From positions 1-64,000 of the forward strand of contig NC_011312.1 in NCBI RefSeq assembly GCF_000196495.1: DNA of 64,000 bases. Reading direction: 5' to 3'. Of the stretch, positions 53,198 to 62,441 are shown one piece after another (the first letter of the stretch is position 1; each line of letters begins with the position of its first letter). This stretch comes from Aliivibrio salmonicida LFI1238 (GTDB taxonomy: Bacteria > Pseudomonadota > Gammaproteobacteria > Enterobacterales > Vibrionaceae). The translations under genes were made by a program, and so were the position numbers. The notes under the pieces are model-generated. The model saw only the letters and a list, made by a program, of their open reading frames with translations, made no database searches and was not told where the DNA came from.

Positions 53198-54636
53198 AAG
53201 GTAAGGAATTTGAATGTTGCTGAGTTAGCATTGGCCCGTCTAAAAAAGCCAATTTCACCATCGCTGTTTTTTTAAAAGGTATCGAAAATATAATTATCGG
53301 GGATTTTATAACTGTTTTAGCCCTATTTCATGAGTTTTAGATACACTTATCCTACAAACCTTATTATGCTGCCCTCAATTCTGACTGAACTATCGCATGG
53401 GTGACTAAATCATTGACCGAATTTCCGACTCGGAAATTCGTAAACACCAGACGACTTTCACATAAAATACATTCGTACGGATCTACTTTTACATATCCTT
53501 TTAACATTGCGGCATACCCTGGCATTTTCGGCTCAGCTTCTATTGTCATACCTAAAGCTGCATAAACTCTAGGCAGAGCTTCTCCACGACGACGCATTGA
53601 TAAAAAACCGTAGTATCGGATCATCTTGAAATGTTTATCAGGATAGTGCTCTACTATCCGTCTTATCATCTCTTCTGGTGATAATGTTAGGCTGTCTGTT
53701 GTTCCTGTTCGATGGTCTAAATAATTAAACGTTATCATTCCGCCTTTGGCGTAATGACTTAAACGTGACGCTGAAATCGGGGGCCGTTTTAAATACCGAC
53801 CAAGATAGTTCATCGTCGGTTTTACATTATTTGTCTTTTTAGCAAAATGAAGCTTCCAACGACGATTATATTGACTGCTTAAAAAGCGTGACCAATCCGT
53901 TTTATTACGGATATAGGGGCATTCTTCGCTTGATAAATCAAGCTCATAATAAGCCTTACCCAATAAACTGACGATAGCCGCTCTCCAACAAGGCTCTGTC
54001 GTTTTCATTTGGAAGTAAATGGGTTTCCATAAACCGGTACGTTCACAAATTCCCCCACGAGTGACCGATAAATGTAAGTGCGTATTCCAATTCAGTTTTC
54101 GACCGTAAGTATGAAGAGCACAAAAGATACCGACATCTATTCCTTTATCTTTTGCCCATCCCAGCAGAATGTTTGCAGCACATTTGAATAATTTATTTAA
54201 CAGCCAACGGTTATGACGAAAGATAGGCCATAGCGTGTTTGGAAGGGTAAAGGTGATGTGTTGATATTCGCATTCAGGGAAGACATGTTGTTGCTTTTGT
54301 ATCCATCGCTCTGTGGCTTTCATGCCACAGCTACTGCACGCTCGAGATTTACAGGTTTGGTGAATATATTTGATATGGGTACAGTCAGGGTTGCAACAAT
54401 GATATTCGCGAGAGCCAAAAGCCGCTGTCCCACAGGACAGCATCTTTGTGACATTTTCAATCACGACCGCTCTTAGGTTAGCTTTGTTATTATGAAGAAA
54501 TTTAAGCCAGTTATTTTGACTATTAAATAATTGTTTCAGGGGTTTATATGCGTGCATGGCGATAGGATAAACGATTTATTGGCAACAATGGAAGAGGTTG
54601 AGTCCTTTTGATTTGCGCCGTAGGCGCCTATTGTTC
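53198..54636 (-). mobile_element. IS91-family element, copy 6 (1439 bp)
   Basis: Ends at 53198 and 54636. The ori end is joined to CTTG within an IS66 terminal repeat; the ter end faces the terminator of the cold-shock gene. No IS66 DNA remains on the ter side, so DNA was lost there. Confidence 0.93.
53364..54557 (-). CDS. IS91-family transposase (copy 6)
   Basis: 397 residues with the consensus sequence of the group (Trp17, Trp118, Cys146, Tyr204); all catalytic motifs intact. Confidence 0.95.
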   Translation of the reverse strand: MHAYKPLKQLFNSQNNWLKFLHNNKANLRAVVIENVTKMLSCGTAAFGSREYHCCNPDCTHIKYIHQTCKSRACSSCGMKATERWIQKQQHVFPECEYQHITFTLPNTLWPIFRHNRWLLNKLFKCAANILLGWAKDKGIDVGIFCALHTYGRKLNWNTHLHLSVTRGGICERTGLWKPIYFQMKTTEPCWRAAIVSLLGKAYYELDLSSEECPYIRNKTDWSRFLSSQYNRRWKLHFAKKTNNVKPTMNYLGRYLKRPPISASRLSHYAKGGMITFNYLDHRTGTTDSLTLSPEEMIRRIVEHYPDKHFKMIRYYGFLSMRRRGEALPRVYAALGMTIEAEPKMPGYAAMLKGYVKVDPYECILCESRLVFTNFRVGNSVNDLVTHAIVQSELRAA

Positions 54637-54657
54637 TGTTATTGAAATAACAGGTAA

Positions 54658-54688
54658 AAAAAATGCTGACCGAAGTCAGCATTTTTTA
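54658..54688 (-). terminator. Terminator of the cold-shock gene
   Basis: AAAATGCTGAC-CGAA-GTCAGCATTTT, 23 bp beyond the csp stop codon. Confidence 0.87.
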
Positions 54689-54710
54689 AAATTCAATTCG
54701 AAAGTTCGAA

Positions 54711-54920
54711 TTATTCGCCAACAACGTTGCTAGCTTGTGGGCCTTTTTGACCTTGTTCAACTTCGAAAGAAACCTTTTGGCCTTCTTTCAGAGTTTTAAA
54801 ACCTTCAGATGCGATTGCACGGAAGTGAACGAATACGTCAGCGCCGCCGTTATCTTGAGTAATGAAGCCGAAACCTTTCTCTTCGTTAAACCACTTAACG
54901 ATACCAGTTGTTTTAGACAT
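54711..54920 (-). CDS. CspA-family cold-shock protein
   Basis: 69 residues from ATG at 54920 (MSKTTGIVKWFNEEKGFGFI). RNP1 KGFGFI and RNP2 VFVHF are present; the end is GPQASNVVGE. Binds single-stranded RNA and DNA as a chaperone. The 270 bp upstream (54921-55190) have no gene and may hold a long leader, as in cspA genes. The upstream in-frame extension is not used. Confidence 0.95.
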   Translation of the reverse strand: MSKTTGIVKWFNEEKGFGFITQDNGGADVFVHFRAIASEGFKTLKEGQKVSFEVEQGQKGPQASNVVGE

Positions 54921-55197
54921 AGTGTATATCCTAATTTTTTTAATTAAATAATTCGCATAATGCGAAGTTGTAGCCATAAAGAATTATTTATTTGAGGTAA
55001 AACATATGTAAAAAAGCTTCAAGCATAACTGGTAAAGCAGTATAACGAAGGTTTCAAAATCATAATATTACAGATAAATAGGTCTGTTTACAGGCCGAGA
55101 AAAATAATAGCACTTTTTAACTGATTGTATAGCATAATTTCAAAAATCTATGAAAATAAGGCCAGTTTTTTTCTGACCTTACTCATTACTTATGGTG

Positions 55198-56730
55198 TTA
55201 TGAGAGAAAAAATTGATAAGCTGGGTTATTAGTTTCATCTTTGCATTGATAGCCAAGCTCTTCTAAATGCTTAGAAAAATCAATAAGATCTGAGTCTCTC
55301 AACTCAAAGCCACACAAGACTCGACCGTAATCAGCACCGTGGTTACGGTAGTTAAATAAGCTTATATTCCAATGTGTACCTAATGTACTTAAAAATTTAA
55401 CAAGTGCACCGGGGTATTCTGGAAATTCGAAGCTGTATAGACGTTCTTTAAGTGGTTTTAGTGGTTTTCCACCGATCATATAACGGATATGAAGCTTTGC
55501 CATTTCATCATCAGAAAGATCAACAACAGGATAGTCACCTTGTTGTAAGTCATGAATGATATTATTCAGCTCTTCTTGTCCATCTTGTAAACGAACACCC
55601 ACAAATATATTGGCTTTTTTATCGTCATGATAACGATAATTGAACTCTGTAACCGCCCTTCCACCAATAAGATTACAAAACTCAAAGAATGCTCCCTGAC
55701 GTTCTGGAATAGTAACGGCAAGTAACCCTTCTCGTTTTTCGCCTAATTCACAGCGTTCTGATACGTAACGTAACCCATGAAAATTAGTATTTGCACCTGA
55801 AAGCACCGTACTTAGTTGCTTGTCTTTAAGTTGGTGCTGGTCAGCGAATTTCTTTAATCCAGCTAAAGCGAGTGCACCTGATGGCTCGGCAATTGCTCTA
55901 GTGTCTTCAAAGATGTCTTTTACTGCGGAACAAATCTCATCGCTAGAAACGGTAATATGACCATCAATATATTGTTGGCATAAACGGAACGTTTCATCAC
56001 CAATTCGTTTAACGGCAACCCCATCAGCGAACATACTCACTTGATCGAGAACTACAGGCTCTCCAGCATCTAATGCGGCTTTTAAACAAGCTGAATCTTC
56101 TGGTTCTACGGCGATGACTTTTATCTCTGGCATGAGCTGTTTAATGAGAACGGCAACTCCCGCGGCTAAGCCACCACCACCAACAGGAACAAATATATAA
56201 TCTAAATGTCCATTTTGTTGCAGCATCTCCATACCAATTGTTCCCTGACCAGCAATTACTAATGGGTGATCAAATGGAGGTACAAAGGTATAGCCATGAA
56301 GCGTGGCTAATCGTTCGGCTTCGGCTTTGGCTTCATCAAAATTTCGACCATGTAATATAACGTGACCGCCAAAACCTTTAACCGCTTCTACTTTTATATC
56401 AGGGGTGGTGCGTGGCATGACTATCGTGGTTTGAATACCGAGTTTCGTGCCTGATAACGCCATTCCTTGAGCGTGATTACCTGCAGAGGCTGCGATAACG
56501 CCAGCTTTCTGTTGCTCTTCGGTCAAGCTCGACACCATATTGTAAGCGCCGCGAAGTTTAAACGAGTGGACGGGTTGACGATCTTCTCGTTTTAATTGAA
56601 CTCGGTTTTGAATTCGTTCAGACAAACGGGGCATGTCTTGAAGCTGCGTTACTGTCGCCACATCATAGACCGGTGCCCGTAAGATCTGACGCAGGTATTC
56701 TGCGCCAGTTTGATAAGAAGGTGTTGTCAT
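55198..56730 (-). CDS. ilvA: Threonine dehydratase, biosynthetic
   Basis: 510 residues, full length. The PLP lysine is in HSFKLRGAYNM (about 51-61), SAGNHAQGMA and the glycine loop PVGGGGLAAGVAV follow, and two C-terminal ACT-like regulatory domains start near 330 (EGLLAVTIPERQGAFFEF, RLYSFEFPEYPGALVKFL). It converts threonine to 2-oxobutanoate, the first step to isoleucine. It ends the ilv operon, 4 bp after ilvD. Itself intact, but now cut off from the ilvL promoter. Confidence 0.94.
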   Translation of the reverse strand: MTTPSYQTGAEYLRQILRAPVYDVATVTQLQDMPRLSERIQNRVQLKREDRQPVHSFKLRGAYNMVSSLTEEQQKAGVIAASAGNHAQGMALSGTKLGIQTTIVMPRTTPDIKVEAVKGFGGHVILHGRNFDEAKAEAERLATLHGYTFVPPFDHPLVIAGQGTIGMEMLQQNGHLDYIFVPVGGGGLAAGVAVLIKQLMPEIKVIAVEPEDSACLKAALDAGEPVVLDQVSMFADGVAVKRIGDETFRLCQQYIDGHITVSSDEICSAVKDIFEDTRAIAEPSGALALAGLKKFADQHQLKDKQLSTVLSGANTNFHGLRYVSERCELGEKREGLLAVTIPERQGAFFEFCNLIGGRAVTEFNYRYHDDKKANIFVGVRLQDGQEELNNIIHDLQQGDYPVVDLSDDEMAKLHIRYMIGGKPLKPLKERLYSFEFPEYPGALVKFLSTLGTHWNISLFNYRNHGADYGRVLCGFELRDSDLIDFSKHLEELGYQCKDETNNPAYQFFLS

Positions 56731-56734
56731 AAAT

Positions 56735-58207
56735 TTACCCTTCTAACTTAGATCTATCACGTACCGCGCCTTTATCTGCACTGGTCGCCATCATTGCGTA
56801 AGCTTTTAGTGCAAAAGAGACTTCACGTTGACGATTAACAGGCTTCCAACCTAACTTATCTTGCTCTGCACGACGCTCGCTTAATTCCGCTTCTGGTACA
56901 TCAAGCGTGATAGAGCGGTTTGGAATATCAATAGTGATGATATCTCCTGTTTTGACTAAACCAATTGTGCCACCACTTGCGGCTTCTGGAGAGGCATGAC
57001 CAATAGAAAGACCAGAAGTCCCGCCAGAGAAACGGCCATCAGTAAGTAATGCACATGCTTTACCTAATCCCATTGATTTTAGGTAAGTGGTTGGGTACAA
57101 CATTTCTTGCATACCCGGGCCGCCTTTAGGACCTTCGTAGCGAATAACAACCACATTCCCTGCTTTTACTTCTCCGGCTAAAATATTTTCTACAGCGGTA
57201 TCTTGGCTTTCAAATACAATGGCAGGACCTTGGAATTTAAGGTTATCTTCATCAACACCGGCTGTTTTTACAATACAGCCGTCAACCGCGATATTACCAG
57301 AAAGAACCGCTAGGCCGCCTTCTTGAGCGGATGCTATTAGGTGAAGTACCGTATTACTTGAACCGCCCATTGCAATATCTAACGCCATTGCATTTTCAAA
57401 TGCCGCTTTGTTGGCAATATTACGTGGCAGAGCCGAATCATCGCCTTGCTCGTAATAACGCTTAGTTAGAGTCACGATGCGTTTACCTGCATTGATAAAC
57501 AATTCTTCACGATCGGCATGAGTAGCAAGCATTGATCCATTACCCGGTTGAGATAACCCTAATGCTTCAGTTAAACAGTTCATTGAGTTGGCGGTAAACA
57601 TACCAGAACATGAACCACAAGTTGGACACGCTGAACGTTCTATTTGCTCGCTTTGTGCATCAGAAACCGTTGGATCAGCGCCTTGGATCATGGCATCAAC
57701 TAAATCAAGTTTAATGATTTGATCTGAAAGTTTAGTTTTGCCTGCTTCCATTGGGCCGCCAGAGACGAAAATTACTGGGATATTTAGACGCATTGCCGCC
57801 ATCATCATTCCTGGAGTAATCTTGTCACAGTTTGAAATACATACCATGGCATCAGCACAGTGTGCATTCACCATGTATTCAACGGAATCTGCGATCAGTT
57901 CACGAGATGGCAATGAGTACAACATGCCTCCGTGTCCCATTGCGATGCCATCATCGACAGCAATGGTATTGAATTCTTTGGCGATACCACCTGCTTTCTC
58001 AATCTCGCCTGCCACTAATTGCCCCATATCTTTAAGATGAACATGACCGGGTACAAATTGGGTGAATGAATTCACTACGGCAATAATTGGCTTGCCAAAG
58101 TCTTCTTCTTTTACGCCAGTTGCACGCCATAGTGCGCGTGCGCCAGCCATATTACGGCCATGAGTGGTGGTAGCTGAACGGTATCTGTTTTTAGGAGTGG
58201 TAGACAT
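56735..58207 (-). pseudogene. ilvD: Dihydroxy-acid dehydratase with large internal deletion
   Basis: 490 residues against about 613-616 in the family. N-terminal and C-terminal parts are normal: RYRSATTTHGRNMAGARALW, CISNCDKITPGMMMAAMRLN, ACPTCGSCSGMFTANSMNCL, then DGRFSGGTSGLSIGHASPEA and DKGAVRDRSKLEG. At residues 295-298 the sequence jumps from LIASAQE to GGLAVLSGN; compared with E. coli IlvD, about 125 residues between those points are missing, in frame. A short CAAGAAGG-like repeat at both sides could have caused it. The step from dihydroxy-acids to oxo-acids is probably lost. Confidence 0.88.
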
Positions 58208-58233
58208 ATCGTTTAATCCTTTAAATTTTTATC

Positions 58234-58482
58234 TTATGTTCGATGTAATGTAGCGACATTAACGGTGGTTATGTCCCAAAGCTTCTCTATTTGATTTGTT
58301 AGAAGGCTAATGGGACGATCGCTTTCAACAATAATTTCGATAGCGGCGACACCATCTGATTGATTTTGAGTCGCAAGCACTTGTTTAATGGCAAAGCCAC
58401 GGTGACGAATGACGCGTAATACTCGCTCTAATAGAACGGGCTTATCAGTCGCTTTTATCTCTAAAATATAACGTTGTTGCAT
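58234..58482 (-). CDS. ilvM: Acetolactate synthase small subunit IlvM
   Basis: 82-residue ACT-domain protein (MQQRYILEIKATDKPVLLER), matching IlvM in length and pattern. It regulates the IlvG large subunit. Its stop is 26 bp before ilvD, so no ilvE lies between them, unlike the E. coli ilvGMEDA order. It overlaps or abuts the ilvG C-terminal part (3 bp gap). Confidence 0.9.
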   Translation of the reverse strand: MQQRYILEIKATDKPVLLERVLRVIRHRGFAIKQVLATQNQSDGVAAIEIIVESDRPISLLTNQIEKLWDITTVNVATLHRT

Positions 58483-58485
58483 GCT

Positions 58486-59767
58486 CTATCCCTCTACCAT
58501 GTCTTGGTTTGCTGCACCCGGTGGAACAAGTGGCCATACGTTCTCTTCTTCAGAGATAAGTACATGCAACATATAAGCTGTTTTACTTTCTAACATCTCT
58601 TTTAATGCTGGTTCCACTTCTTCTTTACGTGTGATCGTTTTACCTGGAATGTTGAAGGCGGCGGCTAATGCGACAAAGTCAGGGTTATCATCAAGAATTG
58701 TTTCACTATGGCGGCCATCGAAGAACAGTGATTGCCATTGGCGAACCATGCCTAAACGTTGGTTGTTTAGTAGAACCATTTTTACAGGAATTTGTTTACG
58801 TTTTAATGTGCCTAATTCTTGAACGTTCATCATGAACGAACCATCACCAGTGATAAGAATGGACTCATCATTAGGGCGAGCGACTTTCGCACCCATGGCA
58901 GCAGGTAAGCCAAAACCCATGGTGCCAAGGCCTGCTGATGTTAGGTAATTTTCAGGAGCTCTTGGTTGAATGTGTTGTGCAGCCCACATTTGATGTTGAC
59001 CAACATCGGTAGCAACAATAGAGCTGTCAGGCATCATGTCTGATAATTGTTTAAGCAATAATGGGGCGTAGATAAGATCACCAGGATGATCGTAGCACCA
59101 CTTAAACTCACTGCGGAGCTCTGATACATGAGCGAGCCACGATGATAAATCTTGATTAGCATGAAGTTGTGGCAAAATCACATTGATATCACCACGTAAT
59201 GTTGCATGGGCATGACGCAGTTTATTAAATTCAGCCGCATCAATATCAATATGAATGACTTTTGCGTGAGGTGCAAAGCTTTCTAGTTTTCCAGTTACTC
59301 TGTCATCAAAACGAGCGCCGACTACCACCAGTAAATCCGATTCTTGAACGATTAAGTTTGCGGCTTTTGTTCCATGCATCCCAACCATCCCTAAATAATG
59401 AGGGTCGTGGCGCTCAATGGAGCCAAGTCCTTTTAATGTACTAACGGAAGGCATTGGATTGGAGATTAAGAAATCACGAACGGCATCTGTCGCATGGCCT
59501 AATTGAACACCACCACCGACGTATAGTACTGGTTTCTGGCTTTCTTGTAGTAATGCAATCGCGGCATCGAGACTTGCTTGGCTTGCTACTGGGATTTTTG
59601 GTGGCTCAAAATGAGGCAATACCGTCACTGGCGCTTCAGCGACTTGCACATCTTTGGCTATATCAATCAGAACAGGCCCGGGACGACCTGATTTAGCGAC
59701 TTCAAATGCCTCTGCAATAACAGGAGCGAGATCATTAATATCAGTCACTAGGTAGCTGTGTTTCGTA
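58486..59767 (-). pseudogene. ilvG: Acetolactate synthase large subunit, C-terminal part
   Basis: About 427 residues from T-K-H-S-Y-L-V, continuing the sequence that breaks at 44100. It includes the central domain (LYVGGGVQLGHATDAVRDFL), the ThDP-diphosphate motif GDGSFMMNVQELG with NNQRLGMVRQWQ, and ends WPLVPPGAANQDMVEG. An in-frame TTG inside the IS91 ter end (59796) would add 11 residues. Joined with 44100-44461 across an exact TCT-TGT-ACG codon line it gives a normal 548-residue IlvG. Inactive as it stands. Confidence 0.95.
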
Positions 59768-61206
59768 GAACAATAGGCGCCTACGGCGCAAATCAAAAGG
59801 ACTCAACCTCTTCCATTGTTGCCAATAAATCGTTTATCCTATCGCCATGCACGCATATAAACCCCTGAAACAATTATTTAATAGTCAAAATAACTGGCTT
59901 AAATTTCTTCATAATAACAAAGCTAACCTAAGAGCGGTCGTGATTGAAAATGTCACAAAGATGCTGTCCTGTGGGACAGCGGCTTTTGGCTCTCGCGAAT
60001 ATCATTGTTGCAACCCTGACTGTACCCATATCAAATATATTCACCAAACCTGTAAATCTCGAGCGTGCAGTAGCTGTGGCATGAAAGCCACAGAGCGATG
60101 GATACAAAAGCAACAACATGTCTTCCCTGAATGCGAATATCAACACATCACCTTTACCCTTCCAAACACGCTATGGCCTATCTTTCGTCATAACCGTTGG
60201 CTGTTAAATAAATTATTCAAATGTGCTGCAAACATTCTGCTGGGATGGGCAAAAGATAAAGGAATAGATGTCGGTATCTTTTGTGCTCTTCATACTTACG
60301 GTCGAAAACTGAATTGGAATACGCACTTACATTTATCGGTCACTCGTGGGGGAATTTGTGAACGTACCGGTTTATGGAAACCCATTTACTTCCAAATGAA
60401 AACGACAGAGCCTTGTTGGAGAGCGGCTATCGTCAGTTTATTGGGTAAGGCTTATTATGAGCTTGATTTATCAAGCGAAGAATGCCCCTATATCCGTAAT
60501 AAAACGGATTGGTCACGCTTTTTAAGCAGTCAATATAATCGTCGTTGGAAGCTTCATTTTGCTAAAAAGACAAATAATGTAAAACCGACGATGAACTATC
60601 TTGGTCGGTATTTAAAACGGCCCCCAATTTCAGCGTCACGTTTAAGTCATTACGCCAAAGGCGGAATGATAACGTTTAATTATTTAGACCATCGAACAGG
60701 AACAACAGACAGCCTAACATTATCACCAGAAGAGATGATAAGACGGATAGTAGAGCACTATCCTGATAAACATTTCAAGATGATCCGATACTACGGTTTT
60801 TTATCAATGCGTCGTCGTGGAGAAGCTCTGCCTAGAGTTTATGCAGCTTTAGGTATGACAATAGAAGCTGAGCCGAAAATGCCAGGGTATGCCGCAATGT
60901 TAAAAGGATATGTAAAAGTAGATCCGTACGAATGTATTTTATGTGAAAGTCGTCTGGTGTTTACGAATTTCCGAGTCGGAAATTCGGTCAATGATTTAGT
61001 CACCCATGCGATAGTTCAGTCAGAATTGAGGGCAGCATAATAAGGTTTGTAGGATAAGTGTATCTAAAACTCATGAAATAGGGCTAAAACAGTTATAAAA
61101 TCCCCGATAATTATATTTTCGATACCTTTTAAAAAAACAGCGATGGTGAAATTGGCTTTTTTAGACGGGCCAATGCTAACTCAGCAACATTCAAATTCCT
61201 TACCTT
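59768..61206 (+). mobile_element. IS91-family element, copy 7 (1439 bp)
   Basis: Starts GAACAATAGG at 59768 and ends CCTTACCTT at 61206, followed by AAAT. The ter end abuts the C-terminal part of ilvG; the ori end abuts repeat DNA and the plasmid-type region. Confidence 0.94.
59847..61040 (+). CDS. IS91-family transposase (copy 7)
   Basis: 397 residues with the consensus sequence and intact zinc, HUH and two-tyrosine motifs. Confidence 0.95.
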   Translation: MHAYKPLKQLFNSQNNWLKFLHNNKANLRAVVIENVTKMLSCGTAAFGSREYHCCNPDCTHIKYIHQTCKSRACSSCGMKATERWIQKQQHVFPECEYQHITFTLPNTLWPIFRHNRWLLNKLFKCAANILLGWAKDKGIDVGIFCALHTYGRKLNWNTHLHLSVTRGGICERTGLWKPIYFQMKTTEPCWRAAIVSLLGKAYYELDLSSEECPYIRNKTDWSRFLSSQYNRRWKLHFAKKTNNVKPTMNYLGRYLKRPPISASRLSHYAKGGMITFNYLDHRTGTTDSLTLSPEEMIRRIVEHYPDKHFKMIRYYGFLSMRRRGEALPRVYAALGMTIEAEPKMPGYAAMLKGYVKVDPYECILCESRLVFTNFRVGNSVNDLVTHAIVQSELRAA

Positions 61207-61225
61207 AAATTTGAGCCTTAGCGCT

Positions 61226-61428
61226 TAACGAGGCTGTAGAATTACTCCAACCCTCGCATAATTATTCTTTTCAAGATTATATCACTATTGCTTGATACCA
61301 ATCTGCAACCATGATCTAATTACTATTATCACAATTAAAATCAACTACATGGAAAATTACAAAAGAGATAACTCCAAATAAAACATGTTTGTGCCTATCA
61401 TGATTGATGAGCAACTTATTCCTGGCAC
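61226..61428. repeat. 203-bp intergenic repeat, inverted relative to 26158-26360
   Basis: The reverse complement aligns over its full length with 26158-26360 with only scattered differences (for example GTTGCTCATCAATCATGATA is identical). It starts within 20 bp of IS91 copy 7. It links this region with the accessory region at 25-39 kb. Confidence 0.85.
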
Positions 61429-61540
61429 TATCGAGTATGCTATCGCTCATATTGTCGTCTAAGTACCTACAAAGAAGTTGTCGGGAGTTTAAGTTCTATA
61501 ATTTTACATTATATCAATCACTTAAGTGTGGATAACTTTT

Positions 61541-61573
61541 CCGTTAGTACTTAACTTTCCCGTTAGTACTTAA
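61541..61573 (+). repeat. Two direct repeats, iteron-like
   Basis: CCGTTAGTACTTAA occurs at 61541-61554 and 61560-61573 (period 19), next to GTGTGGATAAC, a DnaA-box-like sequence. Two copies only; origin function is a guess. Confidence 0.45.
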
Positions 61574-61631
61574 TAGCGGCAAAAATCACCCTCATATCAT
61601 GTTGTTTAAACTCTATAATTAAGATAAATGT

Positions 61632-62159
61632 ATGAAAAAAAATATATTAAAAATTAGTTTAATTACTATTATTTCAGGTTGTAGCCATAGCCATACTATT
61701 GATATATATACATGGGTTCCTGAAAACCAATCACCAAAAATAACAACAGAGAAAGACATTAATTACTGGAATAAAAAAGGATATTACGATGGTGCTTGTG
61801 GTTGGACGTTAAGTACGAAGATTTCAATATTACCACCGCCAAATAGCCCTGATTATATATATGGCACTGAACAAATTTTTGAATATGATCTTAGTGGAAA
61901 AATAATTACTCAATGGGCAGCTCCTGCAAATTCATATCCAATAGCAATTCAAGATGATTTGATGTTTATCGATAGTGGATTAGCAATAAGCACCGATGGA
62001 CAACTAAAACAGATGACATTTAACAAGCAAAAAGTGGTGTACTCATCCTGCCCTGAGAATTTAGACATTGATAATTCGGATTATTTAAGGTGTGCCATAT
62101 TCAGCGACACGCTATTTGTAAAAGACCGAAATATTGCTTATCAAGCTCCTTGTACTTAA
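61632..62159 (+). CDS. Hypothetical lipoprotein
   Basis: 175 residues with a lipoprotein signal (KKNILKISLITIISGCSHSH; the Cys after IISG is the lipidation site). The mature part has GYYDGACGWTL, EYDLSGKIITQWAAP and further Cys residues. No family recognised. Followed by the repeat-family palindrome at 62183. Confidence 0.6.
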   Translation: MKKNILKISLITIISGCSHSHTIDIYTWVPENQSPKITTEKDINYWNKKGYYDGACGWTLSTKISILPPPNSPDYIYGTEQIFEYDLSGKIITQWAAPANSYPIAIQDDLMFIDSGLAISTDGQLKQMTFNKQKVVYSSCPENLDIDNSDYLRCAIFSDTLFVKDRNIAYQAPCT

Positions 62160-62182
62160 ATTTCAGCTATAAATACCACTAG

Positions 62183-62208
62183 TGACATTAGGGTCTACCC
62201 TAATGTCA
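62183..62208. repeat. Repeat-family palindrome
   Basis: TGACATTAGGGT-CT-ACCCTAATGTCA: the most perfect example (12-bp arms) of the palindrome that ends the intergenic repeats at 28276, 30709, 35902 and 39392. Confidence 0.8.
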
Positions 62209-62338
62209 TGGCTTGAATTTTAACCTTAGAACTCCTTTGTCATTACCTTTTTGTCATGTAGTATTAGATCATTACTTAAATGACACGTGACACCCTATCT
62301 ATATAGTGACTTTACCATCCTCTAATAATGACCGTTCA

Positions 62339-62421
62339 ATTTTGCATGCAAAATCCTGTTTTTTCCTATTGACTTTTTATGTTTTACCCGTAGTATTCAC
62401 ATGTAATCAGGCGTTAACGCC
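62339..62421 (+). promoter_or_regulatory. parAB promoter with operator/centromere-like palindromes
   Basis: A perfect 16-bp palindrome ATTTTGCATGCAAAAT (62339-62354), then TTGACT (62369-62374), 16-bp spacer, TAGTAT (62391-62396), and a perfect 12-bp palindrome GGCGTTAACGCC (62410-62421) just past the likely start point. The second palindrome fits an autorepression operator; the first could be a parS-like site. Roles inferred. Confidence 0.6.
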
Positions 62422-62441
62422 AGTCTCAAAGGAGTAATACA

